Part shown: positions 18,042-27,870 of the stretch, piece after piece
Numbering within the stretch: position 1 is the stretch's first letter
How the letters are laid out: the number at the start of each line of letters is the position of its first letter
Assembly: GCA_904377855.1 (NCBI GenBank)
Contig: CAJFGS010000008.1
Span: 13,512 to 77,511 of the forward strand
DNA length: 64,000 bases
Direction of reading: 5' to 3'
Origin: Candidatus Avimonas merdigallinarum
Lineage (GTDB): Bacteria > Bacillota > Clostridia > Oscillospirales > Acutalibacteraceae
Made by a program: the position numbers and the translations under genes
Notes under the pieces: generated by a model
Seen by the model: the letters and a program-made list of their open reading frames with translations, nothing else
What the model was told of the DNA's origin: nothing
The model's database searches: none

Positions 18042-18929
18042 TCAGGAACTGGTCGGCACGCAGGTTTTGCGGAATTGATGGGGCGTCGTCTCTTCAAAAT
18101 TTTTGAAACAGGTAATGAAGCTGTTGGTGTTGTGGAATCCCACTGCCTGTGAGATTTCGGAAACGCTGTCTCTGGAATAGCAAAGCAGGAACTTGGCTTT
18201 ATCAATACGGTATTTGGTGAGATATTCGTAGGGCGTATAGCCGGTGATGCTTTTGAACAGCTTGGTAAAGTAATACTTGCTCAAATGGGCGGCGGCCGCC
18301 ATGTCGTCCAGGGAGATTTCCTGATTGTAGTTCTGCTTGATGAATTCCACCGCGCTGGCGATCGACGGCTGTGCCGATTCCGCGCTGCTGGACAGGGCGT
18401 AGCTGGAATGCAGCAGAATGTCGTGCAGCGAATTGCTGAGGATGCGGGACGCCTTGAGGTCGAACTGGATATCCTCCTCCTGCTTCAAATGGATGATGTG
18501 GAGGATATCCTCCGCCAGCTGGCTCATGGTGTCGTCCGGCAGGCGGATGACCGGCCCCAGCTGCTGCGCCAGATGGCGGTAAATTTCCCCGGCGCTGGAG
18601 CCGAGAAAGTGGATCCAGGCAAAGCACCAGGGTTCCGGGGAAACCGGATAGTATTCGTGCGGGGAGACGCAGTCCATGAGCAGTGCGGTCTGCGGCGTCA
18701 GTCCGTAGGTCCGCCCGTCCAGCAGCAGTTCGCCCCGCCCTTTCAGGGTGACGAGCAGCAGATAAGTGTTGTAATTCCGCCGCTTGATACGGTAGCTCGG
18801 ATAACACAGATGATATCCGGCGTTATCCACACAAAAGAACATACTGGAGTTTTCTGCGTTGTAGGTGTGGAAAATGATGGTCCATTTTCCATGCTCCGAA
18901 GACGCTTCGAACGGAAGGTACTGGTCCAT
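18042..18929 (-). CDS. AraC family transcriptional regulator, second copy
   Basis: A 295-residue regulator paralogous to the one at 2033. Residues about 15-140 are a cupin-like ligand-binding domain (GELLLDGRTYGLTPQTALLM, HEYYP). Residues about 190-290 carry the AraC helix-turn-helix pair (YTPYEYLTKYRIDKAKFLL, VSEISQAVGFHNTNSFI). ATG 18929 is chosen for AAGGAAAGGAG directly upstream; a longer in-frame reading extends into the promoter and is rejected. It diverges from the GH66-type gene at 19224 and probably controls that operon, including the binding protein and permeases. An inverted repeat at 18999-19019 overlapping its own promoter suggests autoregulation. Confidence 0.9.
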   Translation of the reverse strand: MDQYLPFEASSEHGKWTIIFHTYNAENSSMFFCVDNAGYHLCYPSYRIKRRNYNTYLLLVTLKGRGELLLDGRTYGLTPQTALLMDCVSPHEYYPVSPEPWCFAWIHFLGSSAGEIYRHLAQQLGPVIRLPDDTMSQLAEDILHIIHLKQEEDIQFDLKASRILSNSLHDILLHSSYALSSSAESAQPSIASAVEFIKQNYNQEISLDDMAAAAHLSKYYFTKLFKSITGYTPYEYLTKYRIDKAKFLLCYSRDSVSEISQAVGFHNTNSFITCFKNFEETTPHQFRKTCVPTSS

Positions 18930-18992
18930 ATGTTCTCCTTTCCTTACGCATTTTCTCGTTGCCTCGATGTGGATTCGACAGATGTCATGAAT

Positions 18993-19021
18993 ATTATAGA
19001 TATTTTTCTGAAAAATATCAA
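18993..19021 (-). promoter_or_regulatory. araC (second copy) promoter with an embedded inverted repeat
   Basis: On the - strand, -35 TTGATA (19021-19016) and -10 TATAAT (18998-18993) are 17 bp apart. A 9-bp inverted repeat, GATATTTTT-CTG-AAAAATATC (18999-19019), fills the spacer and overlaps the -35, so a bound protein would block or control this promoter. The leader to ATG 18929 is about 57 bases. For the divergent + strand gene I see TTGATA at 19073-19078 but no good -10. Confidence 0.72.
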
Positions 19022-19223
19022 GAAAATCCATACAATATCCCCATATGCAATCAAACAGCTTGGAATTATCCGTTGATAGGATACCGACAGCTGCACAATC
19101 TAGCGAGAAATTGCTGCCGATTATCGCCGTCAAGAGGGATGCTTCCGCGCGAAAACCAGGCGGCAATTCCATCAAAGCGTTAAAAAGCGGTTATCGCGGC
19201 GGCTTGGAAAGGATGAGAAGCCT

Positions 19224-20921
19224 ATGGATCTATATTGTCATAAGGCCCAGTATCGCCCGGGCGAGGCGGTGGAGCTGATCTGGGAGGGGCCGGAGACGGC
19301 GGAACTGTCCGTCACCGTCACCCGGCTGGAAACCCCGGTTACAACCGTGCAGCTTTCCCGGCAGGAAAACGGGCGCTTTTGCCTGGGTGCTTTTCCCGAA
19401 GGCGGATACGGCGTCTGCGCGCAGGGGGGCGGCGTGCGCCAATACACCGCTTTCGACGTGGCGGGCGAGGCGGTGGCGTATCCCCGTTATGGGTTTCTCA
19501 GCGATTTTGCCCCCGATCAGGCCGGCGAGGACCGGGATGTGGAGCTGCTGAGTAAGCTCCATATCAATTTCGTGCAGTATTACGACTGGATGTACCGGCA
19601 CCACGAATTCCTGCCGCCGGAGGAAACCTTTGTCGACCCGCTGGGGCGGACGCTGTCCCTGGACGTCATACGGGGCAAACTGGCGGCCTGCCATGAGAAG
19701 GGCATGAAGTGCATGGCCTACGGCGCCATTTATGGGGCGGAGGAGGAATATACGTCCCTCCACCCGGAACAGGTCATGCTGAAAAAGGACGGTACCTGGT
19801 TCAATATCATCAACTTTATCCATATGATGGATTTCGCCCCGGAGCGGCCTTGGAGCGACCATATCATCGGCGAGTTCAGGCAGGCCCGGCAGCTGGGGTT
19901 CGACGGCATCCACATGGATCAGTACGGGTACCCCAAATTTGCGTATACAGGCCGGGTGGACCCGTCGACCCTTTTCGACGTGGAAAACGCCTTTGCGCCG
20001 TTTATCGAGAAAACCCGCCGGGAACTGGACCGGACGGACGATGCGGAGGATAAGTCGCTGCTGTTTTTCAACGCCGTCAACAACTGGCCGGTGCGCAAGG
20101 TCGCGCCCGCTCCGGTGGACGCGGTATACATCGAGGTGTGGAGCCCCTACGACAGCTATGCGCATCTGGAGCGGCTGATTGTGGACGCCAAACGGTACGG
20201 GGGGAACAAGGCGGTGATCCTGGCCGCTTACCTGAAGCCCTTCTCCCCCCGGGAACCGGCGCCGGCAGAAAGGGCGGAAGCCTGTTTCCGGCTCGCCTCC
20301 GCCGCTATTTACGCCAGCGGCGGCTTCCACCTGGCGCTGGGAGAGGAACAGGGGGTCCTGCAGGACGCCTATTACCCGGATTACGGCCGGTACAGCGACG
20401 CCTTCCTCCCGGTGGTCCGGCGGTACGCCGATTATGTCGTGCGGTACCGCGACCTGCTGAACGACGACGAGGCGGAGCGATGCTCCATGGACTACTGCGG
20501 CGGGGTTAACGGGGACCTGTACATCCCAGGCGTCCCCGTATCCTCCGACGCGCGCCCGGGCACCGTGTGGGCCAGCGTGCGCAAGAAGCCGGGGACGATG
20601 GTCATCCACCTTATCAATCTGCTGGATCAGGAGGATGCGCTGTGGAACGTGGGGAAGACCCCGCCGGCACCCCGAGAGGCGCTGCCGCTGACGGTTTACT
20701 GCAAGGATATCGCCTGCGTCTACGGCATGTCGCCGGACGGGGAAGATATCTCCATGCGGCCGCTCCCCTTTGAAGAAGTGCCGCATTTTGGCGGCAAAGG
20801 GTACCAGATCACGCTCGACAGGCTGGAGGTCTGGAGCACGATTGTCATCCGGGAGATGGAAACCGATACGGACCGTTCACCGCTGCCCGCACAGGCGGCG
20901 GTGGGAAAGGAGCAGGAATGA
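19224..20921 (+). CDS. Cytoplasmic glycoside hydrolase family 66-type enzyme
   Basis: A 565-residue GH66-type protein with no signal peptide, starting directly in the beta-sandwich (DLYCHKAQYRPGEAVELIW). The barrel begins near VAYPRYGFLSDF. The candidate nucleophile is Asp232 in FDGIHMDQYG and the acid/base Glu304 in VYIEVWSP, 72 residues apart. AAAGGA at 19209-19214 precedes ATG 19224. A cytoplasmic location is unusual, since dextranases and CITases are normally secreted. This suggests hydrolysis of imported, perhaps cyclic, isomalto-oligosaccharides. The stop overlaps the next gene's start by 4 bases, so it is translationally coupled to a solute-binding protein, and it is the first gene of an operon that probably runs to 32010. 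Confidence 0.85.
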   Translation: MDLYCHKAQYRPGEAVELIWEGPETAELSVTVTRLETPVTTVQLSRQENGRFCLGAFPEGGYGVCAQGGGVRQYTAFDVAGEAVAYPRYGFLSDFAPDQAGEDRDVELLSKLHINFVQYYDWMYRHHEFLPPEETFVDPLGRTLSLDVIRGKLAACHEKGMKCMAYGAIYGAEEEYTSLHPEQVMLKKDGTWFNIINFIHMMDFAPERPWSDHIIGEFRQARQLGFDGIHMDQYGYPKFAYTGRVDPSTLFDVENAFAPFIEKTRRELDRTDDAEDKSLLFFNAVNNWPVRKVAPAPVDAVYIEVWSPYDSYAHLERLIVDAKRYGGNKAVILAAYLKPFSPREPAPAERAEACFRLASAAIYASGGFHLALGEEQGVLQDAYYPDYGRYSDAFLPVVRRYADYVVRYRDLLNDDEAERCSMDYCGGVNGDLYIPGVPVSSDARPGTVWASVRKKPGTMVIHLINLLDQEDALWNVGKTPPAPREALPLTVYCKDIACVYGMSPDGEDISMRPLPFEEVPHFGGKGYQITLDRLEVWSTIVIREMETDTDRSPLPAQAAVGKEQE

Positions 20922-23848
20922 AGAAGACGATTCGTGTGCTCAGCACCGCTCTGGCAGTCGTGCTGATGATGACCAGCTGCGGATTTGTCAGCGTGGCGGC
21001 GCCCGATACCCCAACCCGGGACGTGGCGGCCGAAAAAATCCCCGACAGCGAGCTGCGCAGGCACTGGCAGGATGTTGACGCCTCTTCCGCCATATCCCCG
21101 GTTGACGGGGGGATGACGCTGGTGGGCGCGGACGGAGCCGAAAGCCCCTATACCCCCGATGCCCCGATTGCGGTGGACGACACCCTGCGGGTACAGTTCG
21201 AGGCCCCGGCGGGCAATTACCGGCTGCTGGTTTCCTACCAGGTGACGGACGACAAGATGCTGGATAACCTGGTGGGCGTCACCATTGGAGAAACATCCCT
21301 GAGCACCAACCTGCAGGCGCTGTGGAAGGACGAACAGGGCGCCATCCCCCAGGACCGGTACGGCAACGAGGTCAGCCCCCAGCAGGAGCGGGTGGAAGGA
21401 ACCTTCGACGCCTATATCACGGATAAAGCGTCGCTGGACAGCGGTGCGATGGTGTATGAGCACGGCGGCGGCGCCCTTACGGTGACCCTGACGCCCCAGG
21501 CGCAGGAAACCGCGTTCGAACGGGTGCTCCTGCTGCCGGACGAGGAACTGCCCACCTACGAGGAATACCTCGCCTCCATAGGCGATAAGGCGGACGCCGC
21601 TTCCCTCATCACCATGGAGGGGGAGGAGATGCGGCTGAAATCGGACAGCTACATCCGGGCGAAGAACGTCAAGGACGCCTCCCTCACCCCGTACAGCACC
21701 TATCAGAAGGTGCTCAACGTCCTGGACGAAAGCTCCATCAGTAAATCCGGGCAGAAAGCCCTGTGGGAGTTTGAAGTGGAGGAGAGCGGCCTGTACACCC
21801 TCGCCTTCAAATACATACAGGGGGCCAGCGGCAACATGGCCTGTTACCGCACGGTGGCGATCGACGGCGTCGTGCCCTACAAGGAACTGGAATCGGTGGA
21901 ATTCCCCTATCATTCCGGCGGCAGCTATCACAATCTCATCCCCACCGACGCGCAGGGGAACCCGCTGAAGGTTTATCTGGAGGAAGGGGTGCACACCCTG
22001 TCCGTCGAGGTCAACGGCGCGGTGTACAACGCCGTGTACAGCGAGATCCAGGATATCATGTCGGAAATCAACGCTCTCGCCATGGACATCAAAAAGCTGG
22101 TGGGCAACAACACGGATCAGAACCGGACGTGGGACGTGGAGGACTACCTGCCGGACGTGGTGGATCAGCTCGCCTCCCTGGAGGAGCGCACCCGCAACGT
22201 GTATGAGACGCTGGGGGACATCGTGGGGAAGGAGCCCACCTTTGCGAACAACCTGAATTATGCGCAGACCAACCTGCGCAAGCTGAAGGAAGAACCCAGC
22301 ACCCTCCCCAACCGGCTGTCCCTGCTGAGCGAAGGGGTGGGTTCCACCGCCCAGGCGTTCGGCGACCTGCTGCCGGTGCTGGAAAGCCAGCCGGTGGGCT
22401 TTGATAAGCTGTATCTGGCCGGCGATACCGAAGAACTGCCCAAGGCGAACGCCGGGTTCTTCGTGAACCTCTGGGAAGGGATCAAGTCCTTCTTCTATTC
22501 GTTCAGCCCGGAAATGAGCGACAGCAATTATAACGTGAGCGGCTCGGACAGCGAAGGGCTGCAGGTGTGGGTCAACCGGCCGGTGCAGTACCTGGAGGTC
22601 ATGCAGCAGATGGCCGATTCCCAGTTCACCGCCGAGACCGGCGTGAAGGTGAATTTTTCCATCATGCCCAACGAGCAGAAGCTCATCCTCTCCAACGCCT
22701 CCAACACCAACCCCGATGTGGCGCTGGGGATCGCGTATTCTACCCCCTTTGAATTCGGCATCCGGGGCGCGGCGAAAAACCTGCTGGAATTCGACGGGTT
22801 CCTGGAGTGGTACAACGAGGAGTTCAATCTGGAGTCGCTGACCCCCATGTGCTTCAACCACGGGGTGTACGGCGTATCCGAGACCCAGGACTTCCTGGTG
22901 CTGATGTACCGCAAGGATATCCTGGACGAGCTGGGCCTGTCGGTGCCCGATACCTGGGAGGATGTCGAGAACATGATGCCCACCCTCCTGCGGTACGGCA
23001 TGAACTTCAACATCCCCGCCTCGAATATGGTCACCTTCAAGAATTTCCAGGGCGTGTCGCCCTTCATCTTCCAGGCGGGCGGCGAATTCTACTCCGCCAC
23101 CGGCGATGCGACCGCGATAAACTCCGCGGAGTCGTACGCCGGCATGGAGGAAATGACCAGCCTGTACCAGATCACCAGCCTCCAGCAGTATATCGCCAGC
23201 TTCTTCAATTCGTTCCGCTACGGGCAGGTGCCGATCGGCGTGTCCGGCTTCTCTACATATATCCAGCTGGAACTTGCGGCCCCGGAACTGGCGGGCAAAT
23301 GGGATATCGCGCTGGCCCCCGGCACGATGGGGGAGGACGGCGTAATCCGCCGCTATCAGATGGCGGACGGGACCGCCGGGATGATTTTTGAGAACACCGA
23401 TATGCCCCAGGAGGCGTATGATTTCCTCCAGTGGTGGATGAGCAAGGACACCCAGGTGGAATTCGCCTATACCCTGCAGAACCGCTTCGGCCCGGAATTC
23501 CGCTGGAACACGGCCAATATCGAAGCGTTCAAGGAACTGCCCTACCCCAAGGAGCACCGCGACGTCATCCTTGAGCAGTGGGAGTGGCAGAAAGAAGTCG
23601 TGCGGCACCCTGCCGGCTATATGGTGGAGCGGGAGGTTTCCAATGTGTGGAACAACGTGGTGGTCATGGGCCGGACGCTCCGCTCCGAACTGGACGGCGC
23701 GGCTTGGGAGGCCAACCGGGAAATCACGCGCAAGCTGAGCGAATTCGGCTACATCGATAAGGACGGCAATTTGATCAAGGATTATCCGGTGGATAATCTG
23801 AACTATCTGCAAAGCCTGTTGGGAAAGGAGGGGCTGGACGGTGAGTAA
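20918..23848 (+). CDS. Large solute-binding lipoprotein with N-terminal beta-sandwich domains
   Basis: A 976-residue surface protein. The signal ends MMTSC, with Cys21 the probable lipid anchor (a weak lipobox with Ser before Cys). Residues about 35-210 and 230-365 look like two beta-sandwich domains ([40 protein letters not shown]). A helical connector covers about 370-520. Residues about 535-940 are the SBP_bac_1 domain ([40 protein letters not shown]). Such oversized binding proteins occur in Paenibacillus and Clostridia next to permease pairs, YIP1-type and DUF5696 genes, as here. It overlaps the GH66-type gene by 4 bases and the next permease by 8. It probably captures the main oligosaccharide for the 23841/24830 permeases. 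Confidence 0.85.
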   Translation: MKKTIRVLSTALAVVLMMTSCGFVSVAAPDTPTRDVAAEKIPDSELRRHWQDVDASSAISPVDGGMTLVGADGAESPYTPDAPIAVDDTLRVQFEAPAGNYRLLVSYQVTDDKMLDNLVGVTIGETSLSTNLQALWKDEQGAIPQDRYGNEVSPQQERVEGTFDAYITDKASLDSGAMVYEHGGGALTVTLTPQAQETAFERVLLLPDEELPTYEEYLASIGDKADAASLITMEGEEMRLKSDSYIRAKNVKDASLTPYSTYQKVLNVLDESSISKSGQKALWEFEVEESGLYTLAFKYIQGASGNMACYRTVAIDGVVPYKELESVEFPYHSGGSYHNLIPTDAQGNPLKVYLEEGVHTLSVEVNGAVYNAVYSEIQDIMSEINALAMDIKKLVGNNTDQNRTWDVEDYLPDVVDQLASLEERTRNVYETLGDIVGKEPTFANNLNYAQTNLRKLKEEPSTLPNRLSLLSEGVGSTAQAFGDLLPVLESQPVGFDKLYLAGDTEELPKANAGFFVNLWEGIKSFFYSFSPEMSDSNYNVSGSDSEGLQVWVNRPVQYLEVMQQMADSQFTAETGVKVNFSIMPNEQKLILSNASNTNPDVALGIAYSTPFEFGIRGAAKNLLEFDGFLEWYNEEFNLESLTPMCFNHGVYGVSETQDFLVLMYRKDILDELGLSVPDTWEDVENMMPTLLRYGMNFNIPASNMVTFKNFQGVSPFIFQAGGEFYSATGDATAINSAESYAGMEEMTSLYQITSLQQYIASFFNSFRYGQVPIGVSGFSTYIQLELAAPELAGKWDIALAPGTMGEDGVIRRYQMADGTAGMIFENTDMPQEAYDFLQWWMSKDTQVEFAYTLQNRFGPEFRWNTANIEAFKELPYPKEHRDVILEQWEWQKEVVRHPAGYMVEREVSNVWNNVVVMGRTLRSELDGAAWEANREITRKLSEFGYIDKDGNLIKDYPVDNLNYLQSLLGKEGLDGE

Positions 23849-24785
23849 CAAAACGTCTGCGGCGGTTATCGCGCCGCCGAAAGCGCCCAAGCCGGGCTTT
23901 ACCCAGCGCCATTCCGTTTTTATCCTTATGGCCCCCTTCGTGTTCCTTTTCACCCTTTTCATTGTAATCCCGGTGGTCGTGGCCGTGCTGCTCTCCTTCA
24001 CCTATTTCAACACCATCCAGTTCCCCACCTTTGTGGGGCTGGACAACTATGTGACCCTGTTCACCCAGGACAGCGTCTTTATGCAGTATGTTCTGCCCAA
24101 CACCCTCCTGTTTTCCGTGGTGGTGGGCGTGGGCGGGTATATCCTGTCCTTCTTCATGGCCTGGTCGCTGGCCCAGATTTCGAAGCGGCCGCGGACGATC
24201 CTGGCCATTATCCTGTATTCCCCTTCCATGACCAGCGGCGTGATGATGTCGGCCATCTGGTCGGTGCTGTTCAGCGCCGACAAAAGCGGCTACCTCAACT
24301 ACATTCTGCTGGAACTGGGGGTTATCGAACTGCCCATCAACTGGCCGGCCACCCAGCAGTACCTGATGCCCATCATGATCCTGGTCTCCCTGTGGAGCAG
24401 TATGGGCGTGGGATTTCTGGCCATGCTGGCCGGCGTGCTCAATGTCAACCGGGAGCTGTATGAGGCGGCCCATATCGACGGGGTGAAGAACCGCTTCCAG
24501 GAGATCCTGTATGTGACCGTCCCCTCCTGCCGGCCGCAAATGCTCTTCGGCGCGGTCATGGCGATTGTGAACACCTTTCAGAACGGCTCTATCGGCGTGC
24601 AGCTCTCCGGTTCCAACCCGACGCCGAACTATGCCGGCCAGCTGATGGTCACCCATATTGAAGACTTCGGTTTCATCCGGTACGAAATGGGCTATGCCGC
24701 CGCCGTGTCGGTGGTGCTGCTGGTGATAGTCTACGGAATATCCGTCCTGGCTAAGAAGCTGTTCGCCGACAAGGACGAGGAATAA
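23841..24785 (+). CDS. Sugar ABC transporter permease (MalF-like)
   Basis: A 314-residue membrane protein with about six transmembrane segments (first at about residues 30-55). The ATPase-docking EAA loop is [21 protein letters not shown]. It begins with GTG 23841, preceded by AAAGGAGG (23824-23831) inside the previous gene, which it overlaps by 8 bases. It pairs with the permease at 24830 and is probably fed by the large binding protein. No ATP-binding subunit is in the window. Confidence 0.92.
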   Translation: MSNKTSAAVIAPPKAPKPGFTQRHSVFILMAPFVFLFTLFIVIPVVVAVLLSFTYFNTIQFPTFVGLDNYVTLFTQDSVFMQYVLPNTLLFSVVVGVGGYILSFFMAWSLAQISKRPRTILAIILYSPSMTSGVMMSAIWSVLFSADKSGYLNYILLELGVIELPINWPATQQYLMPIMILVSLWSSMGVGFLAMLAGVLNVNRELYEAAHIDGVKNRFQEILYVTVPSCRPQMLFGAVMAIVNTFQNGSIGVQLSGSNPTPNYAGQLMVTHIEDFGFIRYEMGYAAAVSVVLLVIVYGISVLAKKLFADKDEE

Positions 24786-24829
24786 GGCCGCAGCGATACC
24801 CGCGTAATCCATAGAAGGGAAGGTTGTCT

Positions 24830-25765
24830 ATGTCCGCACCCCAAACAGCGGCTGCCCCTGCAGCGGGGAAGAAGAGCAGAAAACGGCGCCGCCGGCTGAA
24901 GAACGTCATCGGGATTGATCCGAAGCGTTTCGACCGCAGCCAACTGAAATTTTATGCCTATCTCATCCCGATCGGCGTCATTACCGGCCTGCCGATCCTG
25001 CTGATTTTCCTCAACGCGTTCAAGCCGATGGACGAGCTGTTCGCCTATCCGCCCCGCTTTTTCATCACCAACCCCACGCTGGACAATTTCCGCCAGCTGT
25101 TCGCGGTTTCGGCCAACACCACGGTGCCGGCCTCCCGCTATCTGTTCAACAGCATCCTGTCCACGTTCCTTGTGGTGGTCCTGACCCTTGTCATCACCAT
25201 TTCGGCGGCCTACTGCCTGTCCAAAAAGCGGTTCAAGATGAAAAAGCTGATTTTTACGGCCAATACGCTGGCACTGATGTTTGTGCCGGTGGCGGTGAGC
25301 ATCCCGCGCTATTTTATCATGGTGAACACAGGGATGATCGACAATTACCTGGCCCACATTGTCCCCCTACTCGCCATGCCGGTGGGGCTGTTCCTGGTCA
25401 AGCAGTTCATGGACCAGATCCCCGATTCCCTGATTGAGGCGGCGCAGATTGACGGGGCCTCCGACTTTTTGATTGTACGCAAAATCATCACCCCGATGGT
25501 GGCGCCCGCCCTGTCCACGGTGACGATCCTGGCCTTCCAGTCGTCCTGGAACGGGGTGGAGGCTTCCCAGATGTACATCAACAACGAATCGCTCAAGAAC
25601 TTTGCGTTTTATATGTCCACGCTGGCGTCCGGGACGGGCAACGCCGTGGCGGGGCAGGGGATATCCGCCGCCGCGACGCTGATTATGTTCCTGCCCAACC
25701 TCATCCTGTTCATCATCCTGCAGTCCCGCGTTATGAACTCCATGGCGCATTCCGGCATCAAATAG
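24830..25765 (+). CDS. Carbohydrate ABC transporter permease (MalG-like)
   Basis: A 311-residue membrane protein with about six transmembrane helices after a basic cytoplasmic N-terminus rich in Lys and Arg (residues about 13-35). The EAA loop is EAAQIDGASDFLIVRKIITP. ATG 24830 is chosen since GAAGGGAAGG (24814-24823) lies 6 bases upstream; TTG 24824 has no spacing. It is the partner of the 23841 permease. Confidence 0.92.
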   Translation: MSAPQTAAAPAAGKKSRKRRRRLKNVIGIDPKRFDRSQLKFYAYLIPIGVITGLPILLIFLNAFKPMDELFAYPPRFFITNPTLDNFRQLFAVSANTTVPASRYLFNSILSTFLVVVLTLVITISAAYCLSKKRFKMKKLIFTANTLALMFVPVAVSIPRYFIMVNTGMIDNYLAHIVPLLAMPVGLFLVKQFMDQIPDSLIEAAQIDGASDFLIVRKIITPMVAPALSTVTILAFQSSWNGVEASQMYINNESLKNFAFYMSTLASGTGNAVAGQGISAAATLIMFLPNLILFIILQSRVMNSMAHSGIK

Positions 25766-25830
25766 CGGATAACAGGGAGGCCGATGGCCGGGCAATAACC
25801 CGAACCGAATTACAAGAAGGGGTGAAACCT

Positions 25831-27870
25831 TTGTCGAGACGTAAAGTCGTCGTATGTCTTCTGGCGCTGCTGCTGGCGGCCCTGACGGCCGCGCTGCCGG
25901 CGGCGGCCATTGAGGGGACCTCGTATTCCTATACGATTTCCGTGGATGGCAACTGGATCCGGACCCAGGACACCTATATGCCGGGCGCCATCATGATGCG
26001 GGACGCCGGCCTCAACCAGCCGGAGGATCTGTTCCTGTATGAAAACACCGCCTATGTGGCGGACGGGGGCGGTTCCCGGGTCGTCGCCTATGATCTGGAA
26101 ACCGGCGCCACCCGCGAATACCGGGCGGAGGGAATGATAACGCCCACGGGCCTGCATGTGGACGCCAACTATATCTATGTGGCGGATTATGACGCCAAGG
26201 TGGTGTTCGTGCTGGATCACGAGGGGCAGACGGTCATGACGCTGGGGAAGCCGGAAACGGCGCTGTTCGGCGCCAAGACGCCCTATGCCCCGCGCAAAGT
26301 GACGGTGGACTTCAAGGGCAACATCTATGTGGTCAGCGAAGGCACCTATCAGGGGATGATCCAGTTTGACAAGAGCGGTGAATTCCTTGGGTTCTACGGC
26401 TCCAACAAGTCCACGATAACCTTTACCGAAATGCTTCAGGACCTCTTTTTCACAGAGGAGCAGAAAGCGGCCCTGTTCAACCGCATCCCCAACACCATGT
26501 ACAATGCCACGACCGACAAGTCTTCCGGCATCCTGTTCTCCATCACCCAGCTGGATCCGCAGAACACCATAAAGAAGCATAACCTGGCGGGGACCAATAT
26601 CCTGTCCATGGCCGGGGAACTGGTGGATGAATCGAATTTTGTGGATATCGCCGTGGCGGAAAACGGGGAAATCTATACCGTGACGGAAACCGGCCTGATT
26701 TATGAATACGCGCCGGACGGATCGCTGCTTTCTTCTTTCGGCGGCCGCTCGGTCTCCGACGAGCGCAACGGCCAGTTCACCGTGGCGGTGGCCGTTGACG
26801 TGGATTCCAACAACAACGTCTATGTGCTGGACAAGGAGCGGGGCTTTTTCCAGGTGTTTTATCCCACCGATTTCACCGTCTCCACCCATGAGGCGCTGGC
26901 CTCCCTGGACAAAGGGGATTATGAAAAGAGCAAAGCCCTCTGGCAGGATTTGCTGAAGATCAACGGCCTGTCCTTGGTGGCTCATAATGAAATCGCCAAC
27001 GCCTATTTCCAACTGGGGGACTACGATCAGGCGGCGGCCCATTACCGGATCGCCAACTCCAAGACCGGCTATTCCGAATCCTTCTGGGAAATCCGGAACA
27101 GCTGGCTTACCCGGTATCTCCCGCTGGTGTTCCTGATCCTGGCGGTGGCGATCGCCCTGCTGGTTACCGTACATGAACTGGACAAACACAAAAAGATTCT
27201 GGCTCCGGTGCAAAGGGGATACCGCCGCTTCGCGGAGAAGAACCGCTGGTATGACGATATCCGGTATATGAAAACCGTGGTACGGCATCCCATCGACTCT
27301 TTCTACTACCTGAAGCAGGGAACCCACGGCAGCGTGGTGTCCGCGACGGTGCTCATCGCCCTGGCCTATCTGGTGTTTATCATCAGCACCATTTTCCCCG
27401 GCTTCACCTTCAGCACGGTATCCTCCAAGGACGCTTCGCTGGCGACCTTCAGCCTGCTGTTCCTCGTCCCCCTGGGGCTGTTTATCGTGGGCAACTATAT
27501 GGTCAGCTCGATAAACAGCGGGGAAGGCTCGCTGAAAAACGTGTATATCATGACGGCCTATGCGCTGTCTCCCTACATCCTGTTCACGCCAATCAGCTTT
27601 GTGCTGACCTATGTCCTGACCCTGAACGAGGGCTTCCTGGTCACGCTGACCCAGATGGCCACCATCGGCTATGCGGCAGTCGCTTTCTATCTAGGCATCA
27701 AGGAGACGCACAACTACCGCGTGCCGGAGACGATAAAGAATATCCTGCTGACCCTGTTCTTTATCGTGATGGCCATTATCGTGTTCGCCATCCTGTACCT
27801 GCTCTGGGGACAGCTGTACGAATTTGCTGTCGGCATTGGAAATGAGGTGAAATATCGTGTCGGTTATTAA
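25831..27870 (+). CDS. Membrane protein: NHL beta-propeller, TPR-like segment and Yip1 domain
   Basis: A 679-residue protein. Residues about 5-25 are a signal peptide. Residues about 50-350 are NHL-type propeller repeats (PEDLFLYENTAYVADGGGSRVVAYD, PTGLHVDANYIYVADYD, DVDSNNNVYVLDKERGFFQVF). Residues about 360-415 are TPR-like (LDKGDYEKSKALWQDLL, YFQLGDYDQAAAHYRIA). One transmembrane helix at about 430-450 and a C-terminal Yip1-like bundle of about five helices follow. The propeller should face outside. The role is unknown, but the neighbourhood with DUF5696 and permeases is conserved in other Firmicutes, suggesting an accessory transport or sensing part. The TTG at 25831 is preferred because AAGAAGGGG (25814-25821) overlaps the alternative GTG 25822. 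Confidence 0.75.
   Translation: MSRRKVVVCLLALLLAALTAALPAAAIEGTSYSYTISVDGNWIRTQDTYMPGAIMMRDAGLNQPEDLFLYENTAYVADGGGSRVVAYDLETGATREYRAEGMITPTGLHVDANYIYVADYDAKVVFVLDHEGQTVMTLGKPETALFGAKTPYAPRKVTVDFKGNIYVVSEGTYQGMIQFDKSGEFLGFYGSNKSTITFTEMLQDLFFTEEQKAALFNRIPNTMYNATTDKSSGILFSITQLDPQNTIKKHNLAGTNILSMAGELVDESNFVDIAVAENGEIYTVTETGLIYEYAPDGSLLSSFGGRSVSDERNGQFTVAVAVDVDSNNNVYVLDKERGFFQVFYPTDFTVSTHEALASLDKGDYEKSKALWQDLLKINGLSLVAHNEIANAYFQLGDYDQAAAHYRIANSKTGYSESFWEIRNSWLTRYLPLVFLILAVAIALLVTVHELDKHKKILAPVQRGYRRFAEKNRWYDDIRYMKTVVRHPIDSFYYLKQGTHGSVVSATVLIALAYLVFIISTIFPGFTFSTVSSKDASLATFSLLFLVPLGLFIVGNYMVSSINSGEGSLKNVYIMTAYALSPYILFTPISFVLTYVLTLNEGFLVTLTQMATIGYAAVAFYLGIKETHNYRVPETIKNILLTLFFIVMAIIVFAILYLLWGQLYEFAVGIGNEVKYRVGY

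Noticed and set aside
20720..24001. A 1093-codon - strand open frame opposite the large binding protein
   Set aside because: Same pattern: antisense to a well-supported lipoprotein, no start signals.
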